Shown piece after piece: positions 34,478-45,569 of a stretch of 64,000 nt of DNA. The translations under genes were made by a program, and so were the position numbers. Location: contig JACEEZ010011998.1 in assembly GCA_016584305.1 (NCBI GenBank), positions 58,256 through 122,255 of the forward strand, read 5' to 3'. Positions within the stretch are counted from its first letter, which is position 1, and every line of letters begins with the position of its first letter. Source of the stretch: Chionoecetes opilio. Taxonomy: Eukaryota > Arthropoda > Malacostraca > Decapoda > Majidae. The notes beneath the pieces are model-generated. The model was not told where the DNA came from. It did not search any database and worked only from the letters and a program-made list of their open reading frames with translations.

Positions 34478-34482
34478 GAAGC

Positions 34483-36936
34483 AAGGAGTTCTGAAGGTCG
34501 TAGCGATTTGCAGGGAATCCCGAAGTCACGCAGTCGAGTAGGCGGATGTACGCAGGGTCGGCTCTTGCTGCTGCTCGGAGATCCTCGAGGGTCTTGTCGT
34601 CAACCTCTTCCGCTGCTTTGATGACCTTCACAGTCACTACGGTTCTGAGGGAGGCGGCCGCAATTGCACACAGCATCTCGTCTTCAAGCGTGGGGCGACT
34701 GACAGGGAGCCGGGCCAAAGCGTCAGGGATGCAGAGCGACTTGCCCGCGCGCCACACGGCTGTGAAGACATATGGAGAGAGCTTCTCGTTTAGGCGCTGG
34801 AGACGAGAGTTCTCTACGGCGTCCAGCGTGTAGTGATTAAGAATAGGAATGAGTGGGCGGTGGTCAGTCATCAAGGTGAAGTTCTGAAGTTCCACCAAGT
34901 AGAACTTACACTTGGGTCATCGGCCCAGACCACAGCCAACCATCTCCAATTCAATGGTGGCATAACGGGTCTCGGATCGGTAAGGAACCGGGAGCCACAT
35001 TGACCGAGACGTAATGCCCATTGGCGAACTGCCCACAAGAATGCTCTCTCGGGGCTCATCAGAGGGCGTAGCGGTGAGCAGCGGCAGATATGCCCAGGGG
35101 TGAACTCAGCCAACTGTTTCCCCAAAGGCCATAAATGCCCTGACGGTCCGTCAAGTTAGCTGGAGTGGGAAAGTCCCTGATTGTGCTGACTTTCTGCTGA
35201 TCAGCCGCGATGCCAGCTTGAGAGCTTGAAACCACGAAGTCTACCTGAGGTGCAGCGACCACAAATTTGTTCCGGGTTGAGGGTGATCCCGAATTTGCGA
35301 CACCCTGGTAAGACTTCAAGATAGGTGGAGATGTGTACTGTAGTCCACCATCATACAGAAGTATGTCATCGACCACTTTAAACAAAATTTTTTATGCCTT
35401 GCGGGCCTTAATCACACGCAAGCAGAATGAATCGCAGGGGCGGGCGAAACCCATCGGTTCCCTCTGCAATCTGGAAAACCGTCTATATGGCGTAATGAAG
35501 TGGTAAGTGTTGGTCTCCTCGCTAACTCAATCTGCCAATAACCCCCAGAGAGCATCCACCGTGGTGAAGTACCAAGCCTTCGGCCACACTACGAATAGCG
35601 TAAAGGGTGAGGTGAGGGTGGCTGGGCGGCCCTTGCTGTTCAGTTTGGACAAGTTGTTGTGTGCGTATTCCACCATCAGGCTTGGCGACGGCGACTAGCG
35701 GATGGCCCCAATCGAGGATTGTCACCAGCGTGGTTTAATAATTCCTTGGGCTACCATAGAGTCAAGCTCCTTCTAGACTTGGTCCTTGAAGGGCCGGGGG
35801 AAAATTTGACGAGGAGTGTAGATGGCGACGGTACTGCACCACCCTAAGAAAAATCCTCATGGGGGACCCACCATAGGTTTAAGTGGTGTGGATCCTAGTG
35901 CAGCTTTGTCTACCAAAACGTCCTGAAACTCCTTCAAGGAGTAGGCCTTGGCCACTGAAGGTGACATGGTAGTTGAGAAAGGGAGCTCTGTGCATCTGTT
36001 CACATGCTTGATTTCCAAGATTGGCTTCGGGAAGTCTGAAGATATGATGGCCAACTCTTGGCAGTGGCCATATGAGAGAAGTGGAGTCGGGATGCCCTCA
36101 TAAACTCGAATCCAGGCAGAGCAGGACCGCTGGCCTAAAGTGAGAGTAGCCAAGAATGCACCGAGAGCAGGAGCCATCTCGGAACCATCAGCCATCGATG
36201 TCGTAGTCGGCAAAAGGGGCTGTAGGCTACTCCGGGGAATACCCAGACTCTCTAGGTGTTGCGGGCCAATCACCGAGATGTCAGCACCTGTGTCAGGCAT
36301 CATCAGCAGGCGTGAAGTGACATCTCCATGCGTGATGAGTACACAGATGTTTTGGGGCATCTTGGAGTTGGAGCAAGAAGGAGAACCCATGCGACGACAA
36401 CTGTTGTGTCTCGCGTCCCGAGGTTGGCCAGAGGTAGGGGAAGCACCAACACTAACTGAGGTTCCACGTTTGGAGTACGTTCATCGGTCCTTCTGCTGTT
36501 CTTTGCAACATGAGTCGTAATGGCCAAAGGGAAAGCAAAGGCGACATTGAGCCTTGTTAGCAGGGCACTTTGCTGTGCGTGAAAAGTGACCTCGATGGCC
36601 GCAGCTATGACAGGTGCTCTGAGCAGCTGGGCACTGTGCTGTACCGTGCTGCTTCGCGCAGCACTGGCAAACATATGCGGGCTTGGTTGTCGCTGAAGAA
36701 TGAGGGACCGTCTTGGCGCGTCCCTTCTGTTTCTTGGCGTTCTGATACGATGATACGGCTCGCACCTGTTCAGGTGGGGCGTGAATGGCAGAGGTTGCAC
36801 CCCCTGGCGGCCTCGTAATAGCGGTAGGCTGTGACGACGTCCTGAAGAGAGGGAAGTTTTCATCCAGGGATATGATGCGCTGGACCAGCTCTTCATCCTT
36901 TACGCCCATCAGGATCACCATCTTGAGTTGGGTCTC
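34483..36936 (-). pseudogene. pol: Gypsy B: nucleocapsid, protease, RT, RNase H (broken)
   Basis: Minus strand. A nucleocapsid with three CCHC knuckles (CQCCAKQHGTAQC, CHSCGHRGHFSRTAKC, CRLCFPFGHYDSCC; 36660-36495). Retropepsin PDTGADISVIG (about 36300). A heavily frameshifted reverse transcriptase (35850-35000, with DDILLYDGG-like active site near 35360), and RNase H with MTDHRPLIPILNHYTLDAVE (about 34870-34810). A further 300 bp runs to the Gypsy A insertion. The same frame family resumes at 26168. The first codons continue from gag across the TIR element at 36940-42101. Confidence 0.9.
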
Positions 36937-37449
36937 CTGGGGCCAGATCCAGCAAAAAAATTTAAGTCAAGCGGTGTAAGTATGATGTAAATGCTAATCC
37001 GGCGCCCAAACCCCCACCCCCCTCTTGCGCGAGGCTGTTGGGAAAAATCTGCCGAGATGGACTTACACCGGGGGCAGGGAAGAGTATTCGGAGTATCTCC
37101 ACAGAGACAGCTGATTGGCTGGCTAATAATTGACGTCATCCTGCTAATAGCGAATCACAGCAGTGTTTATATTATCTATTAGATTTTATCAGCCCAAACA
37201 CAAGGCTGTCACGGATAAATAAAGTTTACAAACATTAATCAGCTGATTACTCAGCTGGCATCTGGGTTTACACAACAAAAACGATGTATCATGTTTAAAG
37301 CGATAAGGAAGGGTTTGATGATGATGATTGAAGAATTTCGTCAAATTATTGACGGGAGCTGAGATGGATCGCTGCTGTAACCAGACAGCTCTCTCGCAGA
37401 CTACCCAAGCAGAGAGCTGTCTGCTAGTGCTTATAGTGTTGGCCGAAGC

Positions 37450-37625
37450 CAGCACCCCGGGAGGCGGGTTACAAACCCCCGGGTAACACCCCGGTACCCA
37501 TTCACTGCTGGGTGGACAGGGGCTCGGGTTTTTTTAAAGGGAACAGCCCAACTTTTTCCGCCCCCCGGGATCGAACCCGGCTCTCGTTGTGAACAGGGGG
37601 GCTTCCCCTACACTAAGGGGATACA
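37450..37625 (-). mobile_element. tRNA-derived SINE
   Basis: On the minus strand an A-box-like TAGTGTAGGGG (about 37605-37618) is followed about 40 bp later by the B box GGTTCGATCCC (37566-37579), the RNA polymerase III internal promoter of a tRNA-like head. It is followed by a non-tRNA body containing CAGCAGTGAATGGGTACC. The clover-leaf is damaged by insertions (runs of C and A), so it is a SINE and not a working tRNA gene. Confidence 0.7.
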
Positions 37626-37649
37626 GTTTATTGGGGCGCCAGTTGAACA

Positions 37650-38107
37650 GGCCGCCTAATATTAAATGCATACTGGCGAGTTGCGGGCGTTTTCAGAGAC
37701 ACCGGGGCTATTTTTTCTTGGCTACAATAGGTGCTTGTTCTAACGGAGATAGTTTTATTTTGCGCAAAAAAAAAAAAAAAAAAAAAAAAAAATGAAAAAA
37801 AAAAAACTTAACCTAACCTTTTAGGTTTTAATGAAACCTAACCTAACCTTATAGGTTTTAATGAAACCTAACCTAACCTTAAAGGTTTTAATGAAACCTA
37901 ACCTAACCTTATAGGTTTAATGAAACCTAAACTAACCTTAACCACAAAGTATACCTTTTTTTTTTTTTTTTATGGGTTTGCGCAAAATAAAACTATCTCC
38001 ATTAGAACAAGCCCCTATTGTAGGCCAAGAAAAAAAAATTGGGTGTCTCTGAAAACGACCGTTAAACTGCCCTGTCTGCTGGGTATGCATGCTACTATAG
38101 GCGGCCC
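37650..38107. mobile_element. Foldback element with poly(A)/poly(T) and CTAACC core
   Basis: Arms 37650-37770 and 37978-38107 are reverse complements (shared blocks CTTGTTCTAAYGGAGATAGT, TTTTCAGAGACAC, GGCCGCCTA). The loop has a long poly(A), four repeats of AGGTTTTAATGAAACCTAAC and a poly(T). It would form a long hairpin. No gene is inside. Confidence 0.8.
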
Positions 38108-38189
38108 GAATCAACGGTACCCCACTAAGGAGTAGGCCTACCATTGACAGTACAGATTGACCAGAAATAAACAATTTGGAGGCAATAAT

Positions 38190-38390
38190 TTAAGGCGCAG
38201 ACATCCTGATTGACTTTTAATAAATATTTCTAGGGCAATAATGGGCCAGCCATCCTGATTAACCTAATAATTCAGGGACAAAAAGGGGCAGACATCATGG
38301 TTGACCATATAATCATATAATTCAAGGGCGTTAAGAGGCAGACATTCTGAGTGACCTAATCGTATCATTCAGGGATAATGAGAACGGTAC
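38190..38390. repeat. Degenerate minisatellite, about 60-bp unit, about 4 units
   Basis: Units carry GGCAGACATCMTGRTTGACC and ATTCAGGGAYAA. A related pair of units appears at about 41425-41495. Confidence 0.7.
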
Positions 38391-38486
38391 CTGGTACTCT
38401 CGTCTACCGAAATTCTCGTCCTGACACAATCCGGGAACTCTCGCCGAAGGTAATAGTTAGGTTAGTAGGATATTAAGGGAAAGATA

Positions 38487-38775
38487 CCGGTAAAAATGAA
38501 CGAGGACTGCGCGGTCATTTTCTGAAACACTGACTAGATTTTCCTTGCCTAAAATTAGTGCTTTTGGTAAAAATGGACGAGGACTGCACGGTCATTTTCT
38601 GAGACACTGACTAGTTTTTTCTTGGGTAAAATTAGTGCTTTTGATAAAAATGAACGAGGACTGCGCAGTAATTTTCTGAAACACTGACTAGATTTTCCTT
38701 GCCTAAAACTAGTGCTTTTGGTAAAAATAGACGAGGACTGCGCGGTCATTTTCTGAGACACTGACTAGTTTTTCC
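38487..38775. repeat. Minisatellite, about 78-bp unit, four units
   Basis: Each unit has ACGAGGACTGCRCGGTCATT, then TTTCTGARACACTGACTAG, then TTTTCCTTG, then TTAGTGCTTTTGGTAAAAAT. The open frame on the minus strand is a by-product of the repeat. Confidence 0.9.
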
Positions 38776-38784
38776 GGTAAATTT

Positions 38785-39520
38785 CTAATGTTTGCCCATA
38801 CTCTCCCACTAACCCCCAAGCAAGTTTGGGCACCTGTGGGAATGCGGGGTTTTCGGGTGGGGAGCAAATAATGCGTCGGAGACACGTAATTTAAGAATGT
38901 GTAGAGGAGACAAACTCCCTAGATCTAAAGTAATTTCCTATATCTAGAGAAATTTCCCCAAACCCAAATTAACCTAGCCTAGCGGGGGGATTGACCCACC
39001 GATAAACTAACCTAACCTAACCTAAATCTAACCAAATCTAACTTAACCTAACCTAACCAAATATAACCTACCCTAATCAATAATACCCTAACCAAACCTC
39101 CTATATGGTTGGGGGGTCTCTGGAAGGGGAGGTTGTGTCTGTATGAGTATTAGTCTAAGACAACTATATCATTTCTACAATATGTATATAAGTTTGGTAA
39201 AATTCTAGTGTTTGCCCATACTCTCCCACTTCCCCCAAACAAGTTTGGGCACCTGTGGGAATGCGGGGTTTTCGGGTGGGGAACAAATTATGCGTCGGAA
39301 ACACGTAATTTAAGAGTTGTTTAGGGGGTTAAAATTCCCTAGATCTAGGGTAATTTCCTTATATCTAGAGAAATTTGCCTAACCAAAATTAACCTAACCT
39401 AGCGGGGGGCTTGACCCACCGATAACCTAACCTAACCTAACCAAACCTAACCTAACCAAACCAAATCTAACCTAACCTAACCTCCTAGCGGGGGGTTGGG
39501 GGGGTTTCTCAACACTTCAG
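38785..39520. repeat. Direct repeat pair with CCTAA-rich tails
   Basis: 38785-39130 and 39197-39520 share AATGTTTGCCCATACTCTCC, then GTGGGAATGCGGGGTTTTCG, then GACACGTAATTTAAGA, then ATATCTAGAGAAATTT, and end in CCTAACCTAACCTAA runs. An inverted partial copy lies at 39575-39745 and a shorter direct one near 40240-40320. Confidence 0.85.
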
Positions 39521-40364
39521 TCATCATTCTGTGAGGATCGTCAGGTTCACACGTCTCTGGACTCAGAAGAAATCCAATGAATTTTCCCTAAATCTAGAGA
39601 ATTTTTTTTAATTTCCATAACTAAAAAAGTATGTGGTTGCGACGCATATTTTGTACCCCAGCCATATATCCTGCATTCCCCAGGTCCCCAAGCTTGTTTT
39701 GGGGGAGAGGGGGGAGTATGGGCAAACACTAGAATAATACCATAAGTTTTAAAGGTTACGCGGAAGTGCATTAATACTGTACAGTATACTAAACAAAAAA
39801 TAATATAGAAAACGCATGTGGTAATGGCGGTAGTGACCGCGCAGTTATCGTCCATTATAACTGAAACACCAACCGAGAAGTCTTGCCGACATAAAAGTTT
39901 TCGGCGAGTTCCACTTGTAATAGGTGCAAATGAAAGAATAAAAGGTATTTCGTTATTGGACAAGTTTTCGCTGTCCCAAAATAATTTAAAACTACACTTC
40001 AATACGATACATGGACATTGGTTACGTAACATGTCAAAACCCCAGACTCCCCCAATCACTAAACTAACCCCCGATATTCGGTCCCTGAATTCACAAACAC
40101 GGGTAAAAGCTGTTTAAATATATAGATTGGGTACTGTTATGTTAATAAATAAACTTGTAACTGTCGCTTAATAGGAACTCTCGCCGACGTAAAAAAAATG
40201 GAGGTAAAACTTTGAAAGAAGTCCTTCACCCCTATCTTTTTTTCTTCCCCCTATAGCCAACAAGCCTGGGGAACTGGCGGGAATACGGGGTTTTTGGGTG
40301 GGGGAAGCAAATATAAGTGATTAATGGCTCCCCAAAAAATCATCAAGTCACTATATGTTAAAAT

Positions 40365-41170
40365 CTAACCTAACCTAACCTTAACCACAAAGTATACCTA
40401 AACCTAACCTAACCTAACCTTAACCACAAAGTATACCTAACCTAACCTAACCTTAACCACAAAAATATACCTAACCGAACCCAACCTAACCTTATCCACA
40501 AAGTATACCTAACCTAACCTTAACCACAAAGTATTTCTAACCTTAACCACAAAGTATACCTAACCTAACCTAACCTAACCTTAACCACAAAGTATACCTA
40601 ACCTAACCTAACCCAACCTTAACCCCAAAAATATACCTAACCTAACCTAACCTTTAACCACAAAGTATACCTAACCTAACCTAACCTTAACCACAGAGTA
40701 TACCCAACCTAACCTTAACCACAAAGTATACCTAACCTAACCTAACCTAACCTTAACCACAAAGTATACCTAACCGAACCTAACCTAACCTTAACCACAA
40801 AGTATTTCTAACCTTAACCACAAAGTATACCTAACCGAACCTAACCTAACCTTAACCACAAAGTATACCTAACCTAACCTTAACCACAAAGTATTTCTAA
40901 CCTTAACCACAAAGTATACCTAACCTAACCTAACCTTAACCACAAAGTATACCTAACCTAACCTAACCTTAACCACAAAGTATACCTAACCTAACCTAAC
41001 CTTAACCACAAAGTATACCTAACCTAACCTAACCTTAACCACAAAGTATACCTAACCTAACCTAACCTAACCTTAACCACAAAGTATACCTAACCTAACC
41101 TAACCTTAACCACAAAGTATACCTAACCTAACCTAACCTTAACCACAAAGTATACCTAACCTAACCTAAC
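40365..41170. repeat. Telomere-like minisatellite: CCTAA pentamers alternating with an AACCACAAAGTATA spacer
   Basis: About 25 units of 23-33 bp, each made of two to four CCTAA pentamers followed by CCTTAACCACAAAGTATA. CCTAA is the complement of the arthropod telomere repeat TTAGG. It is interstitial and lies inside the TIR element, so it is not a chromosome end. Some units substitute ATATA or TTTCT for the spacer end. Confidence 0.95.
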
Positions 41171-42104
41171 TGGACTTAGAATTTTTTGAGGCACCTCATA
41201 TTTCATAGCGGCCGTGTGGGTTAACCAAGGCTGAGCGCACGCTGGAACCTTTACAGATGTGAAGTACAATAAGCATACAATACAGTGCGGTAGTTCATTT
41301 CAGTCAAAGCCGGAAGGGTGAGTTCCAAAGTATTTCCAAAATGGAACATTCTCCGACGGTGGCGAGCATTCCTTCCGTTCGGGGACTGTACCATTAAAGG
41401 CTAGCAAACGTGACCTAACTACCATTCAGGGGCAATGAGGGTCAAGCGTCCTGAGTGACCTAACCATAGTGCAAGGTCACTGAGGGGCAGGCATCAGAAC
41501 AAAAGTTTCATTCTCAAAAACGTCCAAATTACGATATAGTGAAACAACATTAATCTAGCCGCGGGATGCCAGGCTCGCCTCGTCCCACAACAATTCTGCT
41601 CACAGGACTCCGCTAGTGGTCTAAAAAACTGGTGCTGCCCAATAACGAACTAATACAACAAAAACACCGAAGGCAGTACCTACACGACTGAGGCGGCCTC
41701 CCACCAAGGCTTGTATCTCCTAAACATTTGTAAACACACGCCGCTGCCGACTACCAATAGGCTTATATTTCAATCCTTACCTCGGTGGTAACGTCTATTA
41801 GGCATAATAAATGACATTTTATTTATATATATGAGATATACCTTCTCTACACCTCCTCATCGAGGTGGTGTAAATCTACGCCATAATATTGGCCCTGTGA
41901 CGTCACGGAAATGGAGTAAGTACGCTTGCTGGATCCAGCCAGGGAGGGTTGGCGCAGACTTGCACCGAGGGGTAAAGTCTGGCGTTGTGACGTCATCGAT
42001 TTGGCGCAGATGTAGCTCCTGATCCAAGAAAGTTTTCGAAAGAGGAGTATCTCAGACTTACACTGACATCCACCGGGGTATGTGTTTGCTGGATCTGGCC
42101 CCTG

Positions 42105-42883
42105 GCACACAGATGATTGTCCGGGGCAGATGTCAACTTCCTCCGCCACGCGGCGCAGGCGGACGTAAAATTCGTCAAACGATTCACCGTCCATCTGCTT
42201 GCAGCTGAACAACTCTCTCCTGCGTATGACCTCGTTACGTAGCCCCTTGATATGTGTGCCTGGAGAGCATCCAATACCTCGTCGACAGACTTGTCTGTAG
42301 AAAGTGGTATCTGTAAAGTATGCTCCATAGCATGCTGTGTTTCCAGGGAGAGGCACATACGTAGCTGGATAAGTTGTTTGGGCTGGGGTAGGCTAGACAA
42401 ATCCACCATCGTATCATAATCGTGCCAACAACGTCTCCATTCCCTGAATATCTGGAACGTAGCGTCAGGTTGAAGTGGTGGTGGTGTCTGCGTAGTGGCT
42501 TTTTGTGGGGGCGGGGGTGTGGGACCAGCAGGCGCGTTGACACTCGTCGCTGCTGTGGGTGGAGGCGGACTCTGAGGTGCCAGCATGGAGATTAACGCCT
42601 CGAATTTTGCGTTGTCCTCCTCTCGGCGTAGGAGATCGTCGTGTCTCCAAAGCTTCCTCTTCTCGTCGTCTCCTTTCCTCGTCCCTACGTCTCGTATCTT
42701 CCATCCATTTGAGTAGGCGCAGGAGGTCTGGACCCTGTGGTGGAGAAGGAGACCTTCGTTCCTCACCCCTAGGTGAAACTGGTGGCGGTGAAGTTCGTGG
42801 CGGGGAGTCGGGAGGTGACTCGTCGAGTGGAGGTGTGTCGGAGTCATGGTTCCTGGACGTGGCCCGTGTGTCCATTGTGGCAT
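42105..42883 (-). pseudogene. gag: Gypsy B gag, N-terminal part
   Basis: Minus strand. The first ATG of this frame is at about 42875 (MDTRATSRNHDSD), followed by a Pro/Ser-rich segment, a charged stretch rich in R and E (about 42700-42640), then the gag core LPQPKQLIQLRMCLSLETQ (about 42400-42345), the same motif as in Gypsy A, and FDEFYVRLRRVAEEVDICPG. The frame shifts at about 42620 and 42240. It is cut at 42104 by the TIR element, and its nucleocapsid continues at 36936. Confidence 0.88.
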
Positions 42884-42974
42884 ACATTGAATTAGACGAA
42901 GTCTACACTGATAAGACTTGTCAGTCGCTGGCGTCTTGTATATAAAATTACGTAAAACAGCATTTACACGACAG

Positions 42975-43030
42975 TATACGTGCGTGCGTACGTGCGTGCG
43001 TGCGTGCGTGCTTGCGTGTGTATGTGTGTG
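42975..43030. repeat. (TGCG/TGTG)n microsatellite
   Basis: A run of CGTGCGTGCGTG changing to TGTGTATGTGTG. It lies in the Gypsy B leader next to the foldback insertion. Confidence 0.9.
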
Positions 43031-43036
43031 TTAAGG

Positions 43037-45565
43037 CGAGACCACCGAGAGACAAGGCCTGGTGGATCGCCCGTGACGTCACACCATAAGGATACCACCG
43101 TGGCCACCGAGATGATAAGGCCTGGTGGATCGCCCGTGACGTCACACCATAAGGATACCACCCGCTCCGCTCCCCGTACAAGTTTACCTACCTAATATAA
43201 TGTTTATCAGCATAAAAGATATACTGTTATCTTCGGAAATGTTTGTTCTATTATATTATCAAATAAAAAACCGTAAAACACACAAAGAAAATGCCATTAT
43301 GAGACTTTCAAGAAATATGCATTAACTTAAACTTTTCGCCATTTAATATTTTGCTCGCAAACATTTTACATGGAGAATATCAATAGAAGCGGAGTTTAAT
43401 TAGCTTTCCATTGATATATTTCGTTTAGTGATAAATGAATTAGCGGCATGCATAAATTAGCGTTAACTAAATATAAAAAATCATGAAATCGGATAATTTC
43501 CTACCTAATATATGTTATCAGTATAAAATATATACTGTTATCTTCGGAAAGGTGTTGTTCTATAATATTATCACATAAAAAAACCGTAGAACACACTAAA
43601 GAAATGCCATTATGAGACTTTCAAGAAATATGCATGAACTTAAACTTTTCGCCATTTAATATTTTGTGAAAAAACGTTTTACATGGCGAATATCAATAGA
43701 AGCGGAATTTAATTAGCTTTCCATTGATATATTTTCTTTTCTGATAAATGAATTAGAACCATGCATAAATTAGCGTTAACTAAATAAATAACATCATGAA
43801 ATCTGGGAAATTACCCGATTTCATGATGTTATTTATTTAGTTAACGCTAATTTATGCATGGTTCTAATTCATTTATCAGAAAAGGAAATATATCAATGGA
43901 AAGCTAATTAAATTCCGCTTCTATTGATATTCTCCATGTAAAAAGTTTTTTCACAAAATATTAAATGTCGAAAAGTTTAAGTTCATGCATATTTCTTAAA
44001 AGTCTCATAATGGCATTTCTTTAATGTGTTTTACGGTTTTTTATTTGATAATATTATAGAACAAACATTTCCGAAGATAACAGTATATATTTTATACTGA
44101 TAAACATATATTAGGTAGGAAATTACCCGATTTCATTTTTTATATTTAGTTAACGCTAATTTATGCATGCCGCTAATTCATTTATCACTAAACGAAATAT
44201 ATCAATGGAAAGCTAATTAAATTCCGCTTCTATTGATATTCTCCATGTAAAATGTTTGCGAGCAAAATATTAAATGGCGAAGAGTTTAAGTTAATGCATA
44301 TTTCTTGAAAGTCTCATAATGGCATTTTCTTTGTGTTTTACGGTTTTTTATTTGATAATATTATAGAACAAACATTTCCGAAGATAACAGTATATCTTTT
44401 ATACTGATAAACATTATATTAGGTAGGTAAACTTGTACGGGGAGCGGAGCGGGTGGTATCCTTATGGTGTGACGTCACGGGCGATCCACCAGGCCTTGTC
44501 TCTGGGTGGTCTCGATACCACCCGCTCCTCTCCCCGTACAAGTTTACCTACCTAATATAATGTTTATCAGTATAAAAAATATACTGTTATCTTCGGAAAT
44601 GTTTGTTCTATAATATTATCAAATAAAAAACCGTAAAACACACTAAAGAAATGCCATTATGAGACTTTCAAGAAATATGCATGAACTTAAACTTTTCCCC
44701 ATTTAATATTTTGTGAATTTCATTTTACATGGAGAATATCAATAGAAGCGGAATTTAATTAGCTCTCCATTGATATACTTCCTTTTCTGATAAATGAATT
44801 AGAACCATGCATAAATTAGCGTTAACTAAATAAATAACATCATGAAATCGGGTAAATTACTCGATTTCATGATGTTATTTATTTAGTTAACGCTAATTTA
44901 TGCATGGTTCTAATTCATTTATCAGAAAAGGAAATATATCAATGGAAAGCTAATTAAATTCCGCTTCTATTGATATCCTCCATGTAAAAAGTGTTTTACA
45001 AAATATTAAATGGCGAAAAGTTTAAGTTCATGCATATTTCTTGAAAGTCTCATAATGGCATTTCTTCAGTGTGTTTTACGGTTTTTTATTTGAAAATATT
45101 ATAGAACAAACATTTCCGAAGATAACAGTATATATTTTATACTGATAAACATATATTAGGTAGGAAATTACCCGATTTCATTATTTTTTATATTTAGTTA
45201 ACGCTAATTTATGCATGCCGCTAATTCATGTATCACTAAACGAAATATATCAATGGAAAGCTAATTAAACTCCGCTTCTATTGATATTCTCCATTTAAAA
45301 TGTTTGCGAGCAAAATATTAAATGGCGAAGAGTTTAAGTTAATGCATATTTCTTGAAAGTCTCATAATGGCATTTTCTTTGTGTGTTTTACGGTTTTTTA
45401 TTTGATAATATAATAGAACAAACATTTCCGAAGATAACAGTATATCTTTTATACTGATAAACATTATATTAGGTAGGTAAACTTGTACGGGGAGCGGAGC
45501 GGGTGGCATCCTTATGGTGTGACGTCACGGGCGATCCACCAGGCCTTATCATCTCGGTAGCCACG
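43037..45565. mobile_element. Foldback element Y (outer), 7-bp TSD GTTAAGG
   Basis: Direct repeats GTTAAGG at 43030-43036 and 45566-45572 flank an element starting CGAGACCACC and ending GGTAGCCACG. Excluding the nested element X it is about 1.1 kb: two long AT-rich arms meeting near 44860. The centre pairs GATTTCATGATGTTATTTAT with its complement. No coding capacity. The arm sequence (ACGGGGAGCGGAGCGG, GATAACAGTATAT, CCATTGATATATTTC) is shared with X and with 62646-63599. Confidence 0.88.
43099..44514. mobile_element. Foldback element X nested in Y, 7-bp TSD ATACCAC
   Basis: Direct repeats ATACCAC at 43092-43098 and 44515-44521. It starts CGTGGCCACCGAGATG and ends GGGTGGTCTCG, 1416 bp. It is almost wholly palindromic about 43812, with each half containing two related sub-arms. 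Its two ends differ (GTGGCC type and GAGACC type), as do those of Y, in reciprocal fashion. Confidence 0.88.
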
Positions 45566-45569
45566 GTTA

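Larger units (their letters stand above)
36940..42101. mobile_element. 5.2-kb non-autonomous TIR element inserted in Gypsy B gag
   Basis: Terminal inverted repeats GGGCCAGATCCAGCAAA (left, 36940-36956) and its exact complement (right, 42085-42101), flanked by the 3-bp direct repeat CTG (36937-36939 and 42102-42104). The gag frame is continuous if the element is skipped, which supports these ends. GTGTAAGT/ACTTAC motifs recur near both ends (36972, 37068, 42051), like subterminal binding sites. No transposase is seen. The body holds a SINE, a foldback and several minisatellites. The 3-bp duplication fits Harbinger or CACTA-like elements, but the ends do not match their usual sequences. Confidence 0.82.

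Noticed and set aside
37566..37618. Functional tRNA gene
   Set aside because: A and B boxes are present, but the stems are broken by homopolymer insertions and the head is followed by a SINE body.
38555..38761. Repetitive 68-codon minus-strand frame
   Set aside because: It is a by-product of the 78-bp minisatellite whose unit length happens to keep a frame open.
40365..41170. A true chromosome end (telomere)
   Set aside because: The CCTAA array is interrupted by a fixed spacer, lies within a TIR element and has complex sequence on both sides.
40365..41170. CRISPR array
   Set aside because: Repeats are short, spacers are identical to one another, and the DNA is clearly eukaryotic.
43170..44450. 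Long palindrome as an assembly artefact only
   Set aside because: The same arms with different 7-bp target duplications occur at 62646-63599, so the palindrome is a real element, although the detailed arrangement of X and Y could still be misassembled.
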